A stretch of DNA of 64,000 nt from Lewinellaceae bacterium (GTDB lineage: Bacteria > Bacteroidota > Bacteroidia > Chitinophagales > Saprospiraceae): contig JACJXW010000007.1 in NCBI GenBank assembly GCA_020636405.1, positions 434,001 to 498,000 on the forward strand. The letters run 5' to 3'. Position numbers and translations under genes: made by a program. The notes beneath the pieces are model-generated. The model saw only the letters and a list, made by a program, of their open reading frames with translations, did no database searches and was not told the DNA's origin. Below are positions 15,835-23,919 of the stretch, piece by piece. Numbering within the stretch: the stretch's first letter is position 1; every line of letters begins with the position of its first letter.

Positions 15835-16485
15835 CCTCTGCGGCTACTACAACCACCCCGGCAAAGACGGCGTCTGCGCGCCCGGCCAGATCAAGCACTA
15901 CGATAGGAATGATCCAATAACAACTTATAATTTTTATGCTGTCTTTTTGCCCTCAGCCTACGTTCTGAAAATCCTCATTTAGCTTTGGCTAAACTCCGGT
16001 TTTCAGGCCTTGGCTGAGCACAAAAATCCTAGCCTAAATTCTTATAACCTATTATTGTATCATTCCTCAACAAGATCTCCGGCCCTTTACTCGACCGCAT
16101 CGACCTGCACGTGGAGGTCACTCCCGTCTCCTATGAGCGGCTGACCGGCAACGAGTTTTCTTCCGAAACCAGTGCCGACATCGCCGCCCGCGTCGCCCGC
16201 GCCCGGGAGATGCAGGAGGCTCGCTTTAAGGACAACCCCAACATCTATTACAATGCCCAAATGCCCAGCCGCATGGTGCGCGAAGTGTGCCAGGTGAACC
16301 CCGCCGGGCTGATGCTGGTGAAGAAAGCGATGGAGAAGCTGCAGCTCTCGGCACGGGCATACGACCGCATCCTGAAGGTGGCGCGGACGGCGGCGGACCT
16401 GGGGGGGAGTGAGGAGATCAGGATTGAGGATCTGGCGGAGGCTATTCATTTTCGGAGTTTGGATCGGGAGTCGTGGGCGAGGTAA
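15835..16485 (+). pseudogene. comM 3'-end copy 2, interrupted by a palindromic element
   Basis: A repeat of comM from the CPCGYYNHP codons to the stop (copy 1: 14378-14861). It starts 6 bp after the antitoxin stop and is split at 15902-16067 by an insertion. Downstream of the insertion the frame is intact to the stop (…HFRSLDRESWAR). Differences from copy 1 are few and mostly silent, so the duplication is recent or kept alike by gene conversion. There is no start codon, so it is not expressed as ComM. Confidence 0.9.
15902..16067. mobile_element. About 165-bp palindromic MITE-like element
   Basis: The ends AGGAATGATCCAATAA and TTATTGTATCATTCCT are inverted repeats. Inside, CTCAGCC...CTGAAAA pairs with TTTTCAG...GGCTGAG and the centre TTTAGC-TTTGG-CTAAA closes the fold, so nearly the whole element is one imperfect hairpin. 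The uninterrupted sequence is seen in comM copy 1 (CACTACCTCAACAAG). No target duplication longer than 1 bp is evident. It has no gene. Confidence 0.78.
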
Positions 16486-16791
16486 ACGCGGACAAGTAGC
16501 AGGAGTTCCAAAAATCGGGCCTACTCCGGAAAATTCTGGTTATCTATACATTAGAAAAGTTTTGCTGTGTTTTAATTTTAACAAATCAATACCCAAATTT
16601 GGGTTTTCAAAATTCCACCATTGTCAGGGTTAGCCCTGAGATAACCAATTGAAAATTAAAAAATCTATCGGAACTCGTCATTATTCATGGCAAACCAGGA
16701 AATGGCACTTTGTTTTTTTAACGCGTATTTAGGGCTAATTTTAAACTTGCGGCCAGGACGGGAAGAGTGGGAATAAAGATTTACTGCTAAG
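16486..16791. other. Intergenic region before the histidine kinase
   Basis: 306 bp, AT-rich, without a gene. It contains a small hairpin TCAGGG-TTA-(G)CCCTGA near 16625 flanked by GGTTATCT/AGATAACC. A weak promoter candidate TTTG (16709) ... TAATTTTA (about 16735) has an overlong spacer. Confidence 0.4.
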
Positions 16792-18687
16792 ATGAACCCA
16801 ACAAGCTATTCTATATTATTACTGCTCTTTCTTGGGCAACTAGCTTTTGCCCAGGAAAATGAATTCGGTGAACTATCTCCTGATTCCGCATTGGTATGGT
16901 TATCCGATCATTATGTGGAGAATCCGGAGAAATTCCACGAACGAGCTTTACGAACATTAGCGCAAACCTATCAAGTGAAAGACGAGCAGTTAATGGCAGA
17001 GGCTCACCTGCTGTTGATGCGCTGGCATGCCTACCATGTGCTATTTACCATTGATTCGATCTTTTATCATGGCGAAAAAGCAATTGCCCTTTTAAAGCGT
17101 ACCGGCGATCAGGCCAATTTGGCGGCCGCAAGTGCTGAATTGGCCTATGAATATATAGACGAAAATGATTTGGAACGATCTGAAGAATTGATCTTTAATG
17201 CGATCGCCCTTTATGAAGCTTTGGGAGATGACAAAGGCCTGGGTGCAGCATATCATACCTTGTCGAAGATCTTCCGGTCTCAGAAAGAGCCTGAATTGGC
17301 TATCAAATATGGATTAGCATCTCTGGAAGCTTCAAAGAAATCGGAGGATCATCAGACCACTGCTCTGGCCTGGTCGGTACTCATTTTAGCTTACCACGAC
17401 GTTGGAGAATTGGATAAAGCCATTGAGGCAGGCGATAACTGTATCGAAACCCTGAATAGTTTCGTTCCGGAAGATCCGTTCACCCTGGCCAGAGCCTACG
17501 GTTATCGCGGAAAGGTTTGGGCAGATCTGGGAGATTATCAAAAATCGCTGGAAGACAATCAGAAGTCTTATGCCATCGTTGAGGCTGAAATTGGAGCAGA
17601 ACGCCCAGCTGCCCAAACCTACCGTCAGGGAATCGGGCACGCTTATTTTTTGCAGGGCAATTACGAAGAGGCGCTACCTCATTTGAAAGCCTCCATCGAA
17701 GGATATGAAAAACTCGGTCAAAGCCGTCATCCCGCAATGCAGGGAGAATACCGTGAGATTGCAGATTGTTATTATCAGCTTGGCGATTATCAAAAGGCTT
17801 TTTTAAATCAAAAAATAGCACATGAGATTTTTGACACCTTAATGCAAAATAGAATTGCCAACCTGGAGTCCGAAGGCCTCCTTAAATACGAATCGGGTAA
17901 AAAAGACCAAGCCATTGCCGAACAAGCAACTATCATTAAACAGAATAATCGCATCCAGTGGTTGGGAATGGGCATGATCGGTTTATTGCTACTTTTCCTA
18001 AGCACCCTTTTCTATTATTTCCGTCGCAACAAGAAAATTGCCGGTGCTTTATTGGTTAAGAATAAGGAAAATGAATTGCTGCTCAAAGAAATCCATCACC
18101 GGGTAAAAAACAATCTTCAAACGATCTCCAGCCTGCTCAGCCTGCAATCGGAAAGTATCAGTGATCAAAGTGCGCTTGATGCTGTCCAGGAGAGTAAAAA
18201 CCGGGTGGCTTCTATGGCACTCATCCACCAAAAATTGTATCAGGGAGAGAACCTTGCTGCCATCGAAATGCGCGACTATTTTGAAACCATTGGAAAAGCC
18301 ATCAAAGATAGTTTTGGAGAAAGGGCGAAAAACGTTTCCCTGGAAGTAGATATGTCAGAGATAGAATTGGATGTTGACACTGCGGTCCCCGTCGGCCTTA
18401 TCACCAATGAGTTGATCACCAATTCTCTGAAACATGCCTTTCCAAATAAGCAAAAAGGCCAAATATTAATTACATTGACCCAAGATGAAAATGATTTGCT
18501 AAAATTGCATGTCGTAGATAATGGCCAGAACACTGCAACCGGATCAGTCGTTAAAAAGGAAAGTGGCTTTGGTACTTTGCTTATTCAATTACTAACCACT
18601 CAACTGGGAGGAAAATTAGAGCAATCAACCAAAGCAGGAACCTCAACGATAATTCAGTTTCCTCGGCAGGAGAAGTCGGTCGCTTAA
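16792..18687 (+). CDS. TPR-containing sensor histidine kinase (HisKA_2 type)
   Basis: 631 residues. A signal peptide (…LLLFLGQLAFAQ) is followed by about 340 residues of TPR helices outside the cytoplasm. One membrane segment (QWLGMGMIGLLLLFLSTLFYYF, about residues 386-407) leads to a HisKA_2 kinase module: LLLKEIHHRVKNNLQ with the phospho-His at 435/436, then an N-box GLITNELITNSLKHAF and VVDNG. A response regulator with LytTR output starts 9 bp after the stop, so the pair forms one operon. The TPR region presumably senses a protein or peptide ligand; that is inference. Confidence 0.93.
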   Translation: MNPTSYSILLLLFLGQLAFAQENEFGELSPDSALVWLSDHYVENPEKFHERALRTLAQTYQVKDEQLMAEAHLLLMRWHAYHVLFTIDSIFYHGEKAIALLKRTGDQANLAAASAELAYEYIDENDLERSEELIFNAIALYEALGDDKGLGAAYHTLSKIFRSQKEPELAIKYGLASLEASKKSEDHQTTALAWSVLILAYHDVGELDKAIEAGDNCIETLNSFVPEDPFTLARAYGYRGKVWADLGDYQKSLEDNQKSYAIVEAEIGAERPAAQTYRQGIGHAYFLQGNYEEALPHLKASIEGYEKLGQSRHPAMQGEYREIADCYYQLGDYQKAFLNQKIAHEIFDTLMQNRIANLESEGLLKYESGKKDQAIAEQATIIKQNNRIQWLGMGMIGLLLLFLSTLFYYFRRNKKIAGALLVKNKENELLLKEIHHRVKNNLQTISSLLSLQSESISDQSALDAVQESKNRVASMALIHQKLYQGENLAAIEMRDYFETIGKAIKDSFGERAKNVSLEVDMSEIELDVDTAVPVGLITNELITNSLKHAFPNKQKGQILITLTQDENDLLKLHVVDNGQNTATGSVVKKESGFGTLLIQLLTTQLGGKLEQSTKAGTSTIIQFPRQEKSVA

Positions 18688-18696
18688 TAAACTACT

Positions 18697-19449
18697 ATGG
18701 AAAAGACTACCGCCCCGAAAATTCTGATGGTAGAGGACGATATGATCATTGCCGCAGATATTTCTATGCAACTGACTAAACTTGGTTATGAGGTCGTTGG
18801 GATCAATACACGTGGAGAAGATGCACTTAAAACGATCGAAAACAATCGGCCGGACCTTATCCTGATGGATATTATATTATCCGGAAAAATGAATGGTATA
18901 GAAGCCGCCCGGATCATTTTGGAAAAATTTCAGGTGCCGGTGATCTTTCTTACCTCCAATTCAGATGACGCCACTTTTCAGCAAGCCCTTACCGCCAAAC
19001 CTTACGCTTTCATTTCGAAGCCTTTTCAAAAGTCCGGCCTGGAACGCACCCTTCAACTGGCCTTCCAACGGATCGCCGTAGAGCAAGAATCAGAAACCGT
19101 TAATGAACTTAATGACCATGTATCCGCCATGGAAGACCGGCTTTTTATCCGGCACAAAAATCAAATGGTCAAAGTATTGCTTAGCGATATCCTGTACGCT
19201 GAAGCTGAACGAACCTATTGCAAAATATACACGGAAAAGCAAACCTATCTCCTGTCTGTCCCACTCCGAAACATCGAATCTCAGTTGCCTTCCGATACAT
19301 TTGTTCGCGTTCATCGATCCTATGTAGTCAATCTCCATAAGATCGATGCCATTAGTGAAAACCATGAATACCTGATGATACAATCCCATCAGGTCCCTAT
19401 TGCCAGAAGGTCTAAAGAAGAAGTGGTAAAACGCCTGAAAATGATTTAG
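18697..19449 (+). CDS. LytTR-type response regulator
   Basis: 250 residues. A receiver domain (acidic pocket Glu13-Asp14-Asp15, phospho-acceptor Asp58 in LILMDI, Thr in IFLTSN, Lys in FISKPF) is followed by a LytTR DNA-binding domain from about residue 140 (FIRHKNQMVKVLLSDILYAEAERTYCKIYT ... FVRVHRSYVVNLHKI). LytTR proteins bind direct repeats of a short motif spaced about two helical turns apart. Four such arrays occur within the next 4 kb (19493, 20029, 22163, 23136), so this regulator is the obvious candidate to act on them. It is cotranscribed with the kinase upstream. Confidence 0.94.
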   Translation: MEKTTAPKILMVEDDMIIAADISMQLTKLGYEVVGINTRGEDALKTIENNRPDLILMDIILSGKMNGIEAARIILEKFQVPVIFLTSNSDDATFQQALTAKPYAFISKPFQKSGLERTLQLAFQRIAVEQESETVNELNDHVSAMEDRLFIRHKNQMVKVLLSDILYAEAERTYCKIYTEKQTYLLSVPLRNIESQLPSDTFVRVHRSYVVNLHKIDAISENHEYLMIQSHQVPIARRSKEEVVKRLKMI

Positions 19450-19492
19450 CCCACACCCAATCACGCTGTTATTTTACTTTTCTGCTCACCCT

Positions 19493-19563
19493 CACCATTC
19501 GGGAAGTGATCCTTACCGCCTGGAAGTTACCGCCGGCTCCTTTTCCTATTCCCCCTACCTTGG
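19493..19563 (+). promoter_or_regulatory. LytTR operator/promoter module A
   Basis: Direct repeat boxes CACCATTCGG (19493) and TACCGCCTGG (19514) are 21 bp apart; a -7-like element TACCTTGG starts at 19556, exactly 42 bp after box 2. It stands before the pseudo-receiver gene (19586). There is no good -33 TTTG, as expected for an activator-dependent promoter. It is the weakest match of the four modules. Confidence 0.65.
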
Positions 19564-19585
19564 CTATACATAATAACCAATCGCC

Positions 19586-20005
19586 ATGCTAAGGCAACCT
19601 ACACCCAAAATACTGATCCTGGAAAGTCAAATGATCATTGCAGCGGATGTATCCCTACAATTATCGAAACTGGGCTATGATGTGATCGGGATCAATACCC
19701 ACTCAGGAGAAGCCCTTAAAACCATTGAAAATAATCGCCCTGACATCGTTTTAATTAACATCGAATGGCAGGTAGAAACCGAGGCACTAAGGACCGCCCG
19801 GATTATTTTGGAGACTTTCCGGATCCCGGTCATTTTCCTGAGTGCTAATACGGACAAGGAGTTATTTAAAAGCATTATTGAAGCACGGCCTTATGCTTTT
19901 ATCGCTAAACCATTTGAAAAAAAGGATTTGCAGAGAGGGGTTGAAACCACGCTCAAGCGCATGGCCGCGGAAGGGCTATGGGCCAACCACATTAAACTGG
20001 TTTAG
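19586..20005 (+). CDS. Stand-alone pseudo-receiver protein
   Basis: 139 residues. Clearly a tandem duplicate of the receiver domain at 18697: the same layout, with long identical stretches such as ALKTIENNRPD. It lacks the LytTR domain and key phosphorylation residues. The acceptor Asp58 is Asn (VLINIEW) and the acidic pair Asp14-Asp15 is Ser-Gln, while the Lys in FIAKPF is kept. It should not be phosphorylated. It may bind or compete with the full-length regulator or kinase, or it may be decaying. It has its own LytTR-type promoter module upstream. Confidence 0.85.
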   Translation: MLRQPTPKILILESQMIIAADVSLQLSKLGYDVIGINTHSGEALKTIENNRPDIVLINIEWQVETEALRTARIILETFRIPVIFLSANTDKELFKSIIEARPYAFIAKPFEKKDLQRGVETTLKRMAAEGLWANHIKLV

Positions 20006-20028
20006 CGGGGTACCGTCCGTTTTCTTTT

Positions 20029-20099
20029 TACCGTTCGGACAGCGATCCCTACCGTTCGGACAGTTGCTCTGAATAAGGTTAAATCTACCCCTACCTTTC
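20029..20099 (+). promoter_or_regulatory. LytTR operator/promoter module B
   Basis: TACCGTTCGG at 20029 and again at 20050 (21 bp apart), then TACCTTTC at 20092, 42 bp after box 2. A third, weaker box TACCGTCCGT lies at 20011. Beyond the boxes the sequence is homologous to module C (GGACA-TTGCTCTG shared). The gene it once served is now only a fragment (20090-20419). Confidence 0.8.
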
Positions 20100-20419
20100 A
20101 AGCATCATTTAACGATGATGAAACCAATACCTGGAAGGTAATCACGATCAACGAGAATCCCTGGCCGGCACATGCAGGCCACGGTGAGGTACAGCTGATA
20201 GATGAAGATGAAGACGGCTCCGGGTCCTTGCCGCTGTGTCAGGAGATAATCTATCCGCCAGATGCCGACAGGTTTATTCACAAACCTTCAATATTTTATC
20301 CTGGCTTTGGGCCTAGGGAAATATGGAGGCTCGAAGAAAACTACGTCAGGAATGGCTCCACCCAGTACTCCATTGTCCAGGTCCGGTTTCTGGAAATCAA
20401 CATTGAAGGCCCGAAATGA
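20090..20419 (+). pseudogene. Remnant of a lipoprotein gene related to 22307
   Basis: An open frame without a start codon. It encodes ETNTWKVITINENPWPAHAGHGEVQLIDEDEDG, the same kind of segment as NGNIININI..ISAHQAHGDAVDMDGDG in the lipoprotein at 22307. The next 49 bp repeat the 3' end of that gene, read in a different frame. The operator/promoter module directly in front is also homologous. The simplest reading is a duplicated operator-plus-gene unit that lost its signal peptide and core by deletion. Confidence 0.6.
20232..20280. repeat. 49-bp repeat shared with 22943-22991
   Basis: CGCTGTGTC followed by GATAATCTATCCGCCAGATG and CCGACA(G/A)GTTTATT occurs here and at the 3' end of the lipoprotein gene at 22307-22960. 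It marks the two loci as paralogous. Confidence 0.8.
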
Positions 20420-20497
20420 TTGGAGGTTCTTTATACAAGCCTTAGGTCATCGGCTCATTTAAAAAAAAACACATAAAATCTATAAAACTCAATACAA

Positions 20498-21895
20498 ATG
20501 AAAAAGCATTTCATTATGACAACCATGTTTACTGCCTCCTTCTATAAATGGAGCAATTTATCTTCAAAAGGGGCCAATTTTAAAATTGCAGCTATCCTTT
20601 GCAGTTTTTTTATCCTAATTATTCCAGACATTAATGGCCAGAACCTCATATCCAACCCTGGTGCTGAGTCTGACCCCACAAGTAATGGATGGACTATTGT
20701 TTCAGAAGGAACAAATTGTTTTGGTAACGGTAATTGGAGGATTAATGGTGGCCTTAATGGGTTTCCCGTAGCTCAATCAGGTGATTATTTTTTCTATCCT
20801 GGCTGTGGTGGTGCCAGGAATGGGACGCAATATGAAGTTTATCAGGATGTTGATGTTTCCTTTTTTGCTGCAACAATTGATGCAGGAAATCAAACTTTCA
20901 ATTTTTCTGGTTACTCACAAGTCTTTGAACAAGAAACAAATGACGGTGCCCAGATGATTGTAGAATACAGAAATCCTGGCGGAACTGTTTTGGATTACTA
21001 TGATACCGGCGAAAATAACTTAGGGAGTGTATGGACCCTTTATACTGATACAAGAACAGCCCCAGTCGGCACAAGAACGGTAAGAGTCAGATTAATTGCT
21101 TACTCAAGAGCCGGTACTTCTATCGACGGATACTTTGATGTTTTATCCCTCTGTACTGACAACGACGGCGACGGTTTATGTGATGAGGTAGACAACGACA
21201 ACGATGGCATAGATGACTTAAGCGACAACTGCCCGCTCATTGCCAATGCCAATCAGCTGGATAGTGACACAGACGGAGCGGGAGACGCCTGCGATGCGTC
21301 GTTTAGCGTTTGCATCGCCATTTCATCGCTCGAAACGGATGTGGAAGCACTGCCCAACCTTCCCAATAACACTAAAAACTTCCTGCTGGGCAAGCTGAAC
21401 CTATCCAGAGAAAAATTCGAAGACGGCAACAACAATGCAACAATTGGCAATCTGGGAGCCTTCATCAACAAAGTGAATGCTAAATCACCGGGTGAAATTT
21501 CTCAGGACGATGCCGATGCGCTTATTGCCGCTGCCACTGCGATTATCAACGGCATCAACAGTGGCCAGAACGACTGTGATGGGGGCAGTCAAAACCTGAT
21601 CAGACCCGGCAACAATGGCAACCCTGCATTTGATGTGGCCAATCACCTCGGATTGGAAGTCTATCCGAACCCAACCAAAGGCAGACTGAATATTCGCTTT
21701 GCTGCAATAGACACCAAAACGCAGGTAGCTATTTACGACCTATATGGGAAGCAAGTCTGGATGCAGGAAACCGAACCCTATCAGAATGTATTGGAAATGG
21801 ACTTGTCATTAGGCCCATTCGGAACAGGCATGTACACCATCAGTATTTCTAATGAGCATGGAACGCAGACGCAAAGAGTAGTTGTCAATAAATAA
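20498..21895 (+). CDS. T9SS-exported protein with thrombospondin type 3 repeats
   Basis: 465 residues. An N-terminal export signal (ILCSFFILIIPDINGQ, preceded by an unusually long leader that may mean a later start), then a jelly-roll-like region (ISNPGAESDPTSNGWTIV ...), about residues 30-220. Calcium-binding thrombospondin type 3 repeats follow (DNDGDGLCDEVDNDNDGIDDLSDNCP), then a helical FIVAR-like segment and a type-A sorting domain (LEVYPNPTKGRLNIRF ... GTGMYTISISNEHGTQTQRVVVNK). It is predicted to be cell-surface bound. No LytTR boxes lie directly upstream. The last 75 bp are repeated at 23716. Confidence 0.85.
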   Translation: MKKHFIMTTMFTASFYKWSNLSSKGANFKIAAILCSFFILIIPDINGQNLISNPGAESDPTSNGWTIVSEGTNCFGNGNWRINGGLNGFPVAQSGDYFFYPGCGGARNGTQYEVYQDVDVSFFAATIDAGNQTFNFSGYSQVFEQETNDGAQMIVEYRNPGGTVLDYYDTGENNLGSVWTLYTDTRTAPVGTRTVRVRLIAYSRAGTSIDGYFDVLSLCTDNDGDGLCDEVDNDNDGIDDLSDNCPLIANANQLDSDTDGAGDACDASFSVCIAISSLETDVEALPNLPNNTKNFLLGKLNLSREKFEDGNNNATIGNLGAFINKVNAKSPGEISQDDADALIAAATAIINGINSGQNDCDGGSQNLIRPGNNGNPAFDVANHLGLEVYPNPTKGRLNIRFAAIDTKTQVAIYDLYGKQVWMQETEPYQNVLEMDLSLGPFGTGMYTISISNEHGTQTQRVVVNK

Positions 21896-21943
21896 GTAAA
21901 AATCTCTAAAAAAAGAGCTGGCATAAGTGATGGTGTCGACTCT

Positions 21944-22141
21944 TTAGCGGCGTGCAATTAATAAGTGTCGGGTTTGAAAGGTCAGCGATTTTAGCTTTAA
22001 TCGAGGCGGGGGTTCCCGACCTTAGCCGGAGCTAAGGGAGGCGGTTCTCGAACAGCCTGCCCCGTATACGCAGTGTCGGGGAAGAGTAAAGCCAAAAGCG
22101 CTCCTAGAAAGCCTGACAGTTATTGATGGCACGCCGCTTAA
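21944..22141. mobile_element. About 195-bp imperfect palindrome with inverted ends
   Basis: The ends TTAGCGGCGTGCAATTAATAA and TTATTGATGGCACGCCGCTTAA are inverted repeats; the similarity continues inward (GTGTCGGGTTTGAAAGG against CTGTCAGGCTTTCTAGG). The block can fold into one long hairpin. No gene is present. It lies between the thrombospondin-repeat gene and module C, and fits a third MITE-like element or a large structured transcript end. Confidence 0.6.
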
Positions 22142-22162
22142 TGTATCGTCCGTTTTTTCTCT

Positions 22163-22233
22163 TACCGTTCGGACGACGATCCCTGCTGTTCGGACAATTG
22201 CTCTGGATATAGTTTAATGCAACACTAATTTTA
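22163..22233 (+). promoter_or_regulatory. LytTR operator/promoter module C
   Basis: TACCGTTCGG at 22163 and TGCTGTTCGG at 22184 (21 bp apart), then TAATTTTA at 22226, 42 bp after box 2. A weaker upstream box TATCGTCCGT lies at 22144, as in module B. It is 74 bp upstream of the lipoprotein gene at 22307, its intact target. Confidence 0.78.
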
Positions 22234-22306
22234 TAATATCATTTTACAGATTCTTTAAATAGCTGGTTTACTAATATTTCTTTCATCACTTTAAAAAACA
22301 AAACTT

Positions 22307-22960
22307 ATGAAAAAGTTTTTATTGCCTTTACTTGGCTTTGTATTTCTAATCTCCTGCGGAAAAGAAAGCACTACCGACTTACAACCCGAACAGGAAAACT
22401 ACGAAAATGGCTCCGCGACCACTCGCAGTTCCAACAAAAGAGACGTCTGCCATAATGGTAACATCATCAACATAAACATCAATGCGATATCTGCACATCA
22501 GGCTCATGGAGATGCCGTGGATATGGATGGGGACGGATTTTTTAATATGGAAAACGATTGCGGAATGCCGGTTGACTGCGATGATACAGACGATCAACTG
22601 ACCGATAACTGCTGTAACGGAGCGGAAATAGACTCCAATGGCCCTTTATATGTAGCCCCGACCGACGAACCCGGCTTATACAACTGGCAGGAGGCTATAG
22701 ATGCTTGTGCCGCGAAAGACCTGGATGGACATACCTGGTACCTTCCGAGCAAAGAGGAACTAAACCACATACATGCTGCAAAAGATGATATCGGATGCTT
22801 TACGCCTGGCGTATATTTGAGTTCCACTGAGTATGATGGCGCTAATCCCAATTATGATGATACGTATAGTTGGACCCAACATTTCCTCACTATATATGAA
22901 GGCAATCAGGTCTTGGTCCTTAAGAGTGTTCCGGGGCCATGTCGCTGTGTCCATAGATAA
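22307..22960 (+). CDS. Lipoprotein with DUF1566/Lcl-like domain
   Basis: 217 residues. A signal peptide with lipobox FLISC (Cys17) is followed by a Bacteroidota segment of the type (V)CHNGNIININI..ISAHQAHGD and an Asp-rich DMDGDGFFNMENDC stretch. The C-terminal domain contains QEAIDACAAKDLDGHTWYLPSKEELN, the pattern of DUF1566/fibrinogen-like Lcl domains. These sit on the cell surface and are of unknown binding role. It is the only intact gene directly behind a LytTR module apart from the pseudo-receiver. It ends in the 49-bp repeat shared with 20232. Confidence 0.75.
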   Translation: MKKFLLPLLGFVFLISCGKESTTDLQPEQENYENGSATTRSSNKRDVCHNGNIINININAISAHQAHGDAVDMDGDGFFNMENDCGMPVDCDDTDDQLTDNCCNGAEIDSNGPLYVAPTDEPGLYNWQEAIDACAAKDLDGHTWYLPSKEELNHIHAAKDDIGCFTPGVYLSSTEYDGANPNYDDTYSWTQHFLTIYEGNQVLVLKSVPGPCRCVHR

Positions 22961-23135
22961 TCTATCCGCCAGATGCCGACAAGTTTATTTATCTATCCTC
23001 CTGTCGGTTCTATTTGATTAACCAAAATGCCCACTGATTGAAAAAGTTTGTGGGCATTTTGTAAAAAAAAGAGACGAAGTATTTAGGAACAAATCAAAAC
23101 TAATAAATACAAGCACCATCTGAATTTATTATCAA

Positions 23136-23206
23136 ACCGTTCCGGAAAGCGAGGGCTACCGTTCGGACAGAAGCTTTAAAAACAACTTAATTCCGGGCTA
23201 GTTTTG
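23136..23206 (+). promoter_or_regulatory. LytTR operator/promoter module D
   Basis: ACCGTTCCGG at 23136 and TACCGTTCGG at 23157 (CGG to CGG 21 bp), then a perfect TAnnTTTG element, TAGTTTTG, at 23199, again 42 bp after box 2. The downstream genes are both broken (23249 and 23317). Confidence 0.8.
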
Positions 23207-23248
23207 AGGTTATACATATTTATGTACTAATCAAAAAAACACAAGACC

Positions 23249-23314
23249 ATGAAAAAAATATTACTTATGCTATCTGTGCTGGCAACGAGTTTTCCAAACA
23301 AAAAAACACTATAA
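23249..23314 (+). pseudogene. Truncated secreted-protein start
   Basis: Encodes a 21-residue signal-peptide-like start (MKKILLMLSVLATSFPNKKTL) and stops. It looks like the beginning of a secreted protein gene whose body was lost. It lies 43 bp after the -7 element of module D. Confidence 0.5.
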
Positions 23315-23316
23315 CC

Positions 23317-23794
23317 ATGAAAAGATACCCAACATTAAACTGGTCATTCTTTGCATACTCGCATTGACCAGCACATCCACTTTTCTATCGGGCCAGGTAT
23401 TAAAAACCTGGAACGGCTCATTCTCCAGCAATTGGCACGATTCAGCCAATTGGACCCCGGCCGGTGTACCCGGAGCAGACGACAGCGTGGATATACCCGC
23501 TGGTACACCAACTAGCCCAGTCATCAGTACCACCGATGCGAAAGCCTATGATCTGATAGTACAGCCAGATGCCTTCCTCGAAGTGACTACCTACGGCGCA
23601 CTGACCATCAATGTTTTTTTCTCCCCTTTTTTGAGAGGGGGAAATAAGAACCAAGCCATTGGTGGTTCAGCAGTAAAGACTTGAACAAAACTACCTTTTT
23701 AACAGCAACAGGCTCATTCGGAACAGGCATGTACACCATCAGTGTTTCGAATGAGCATGAAAGGCAGGCGCAAAGAGTAGTTAGCAATAAATAA
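23317..23794 (+). pseudogene. Frameshifted and deleted T9SS protein gene
   Basis: The ATG at 23317 is one base out of frame with an otherwise good signal peptide (IPNIKLVILCILALTSTS..LSGQ); one missing A in the AAAA run after ATG explains it. The domain that follows (TWNGSFSSNWHDSANWTPAGVPGADDSVDIPA) is a common start of Bacteroidota surface proteins. After a C/G palindrome near 23619 the frame ends. The last 75 bp (GTGMYTISVSNEHERQAQRVV) are a copy of the sorting-domain end at 21819-21895. The middle of the gene has been deleted. Confidence 0.78.
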
Positions 23795-23823
23795 AAAATC
23801 GTAACCATTTGCCACCACGGCCC

Positions 23824-23869
23824 AAAATGCCTGATTTTACCCTGGCCATGAAGGGAGATCAGGCATTTT
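23824..23869 (+). terminator. Hairpin after the decayed T9SS gene
   Basis: AAAATGCCTGAT and ATCAGGCATTTT form a 12-bp stem around a 22-nt loop. The 3' arm ends in TTTT. It fits a terminator for the LytTR island. Confidence 0.6.
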
Positions 23870-23919
23870 CGGCCTTTACTCCCTTCAAAGTTGGGGCAAA
23901 CAAAGGGCGAAAATGCCGG

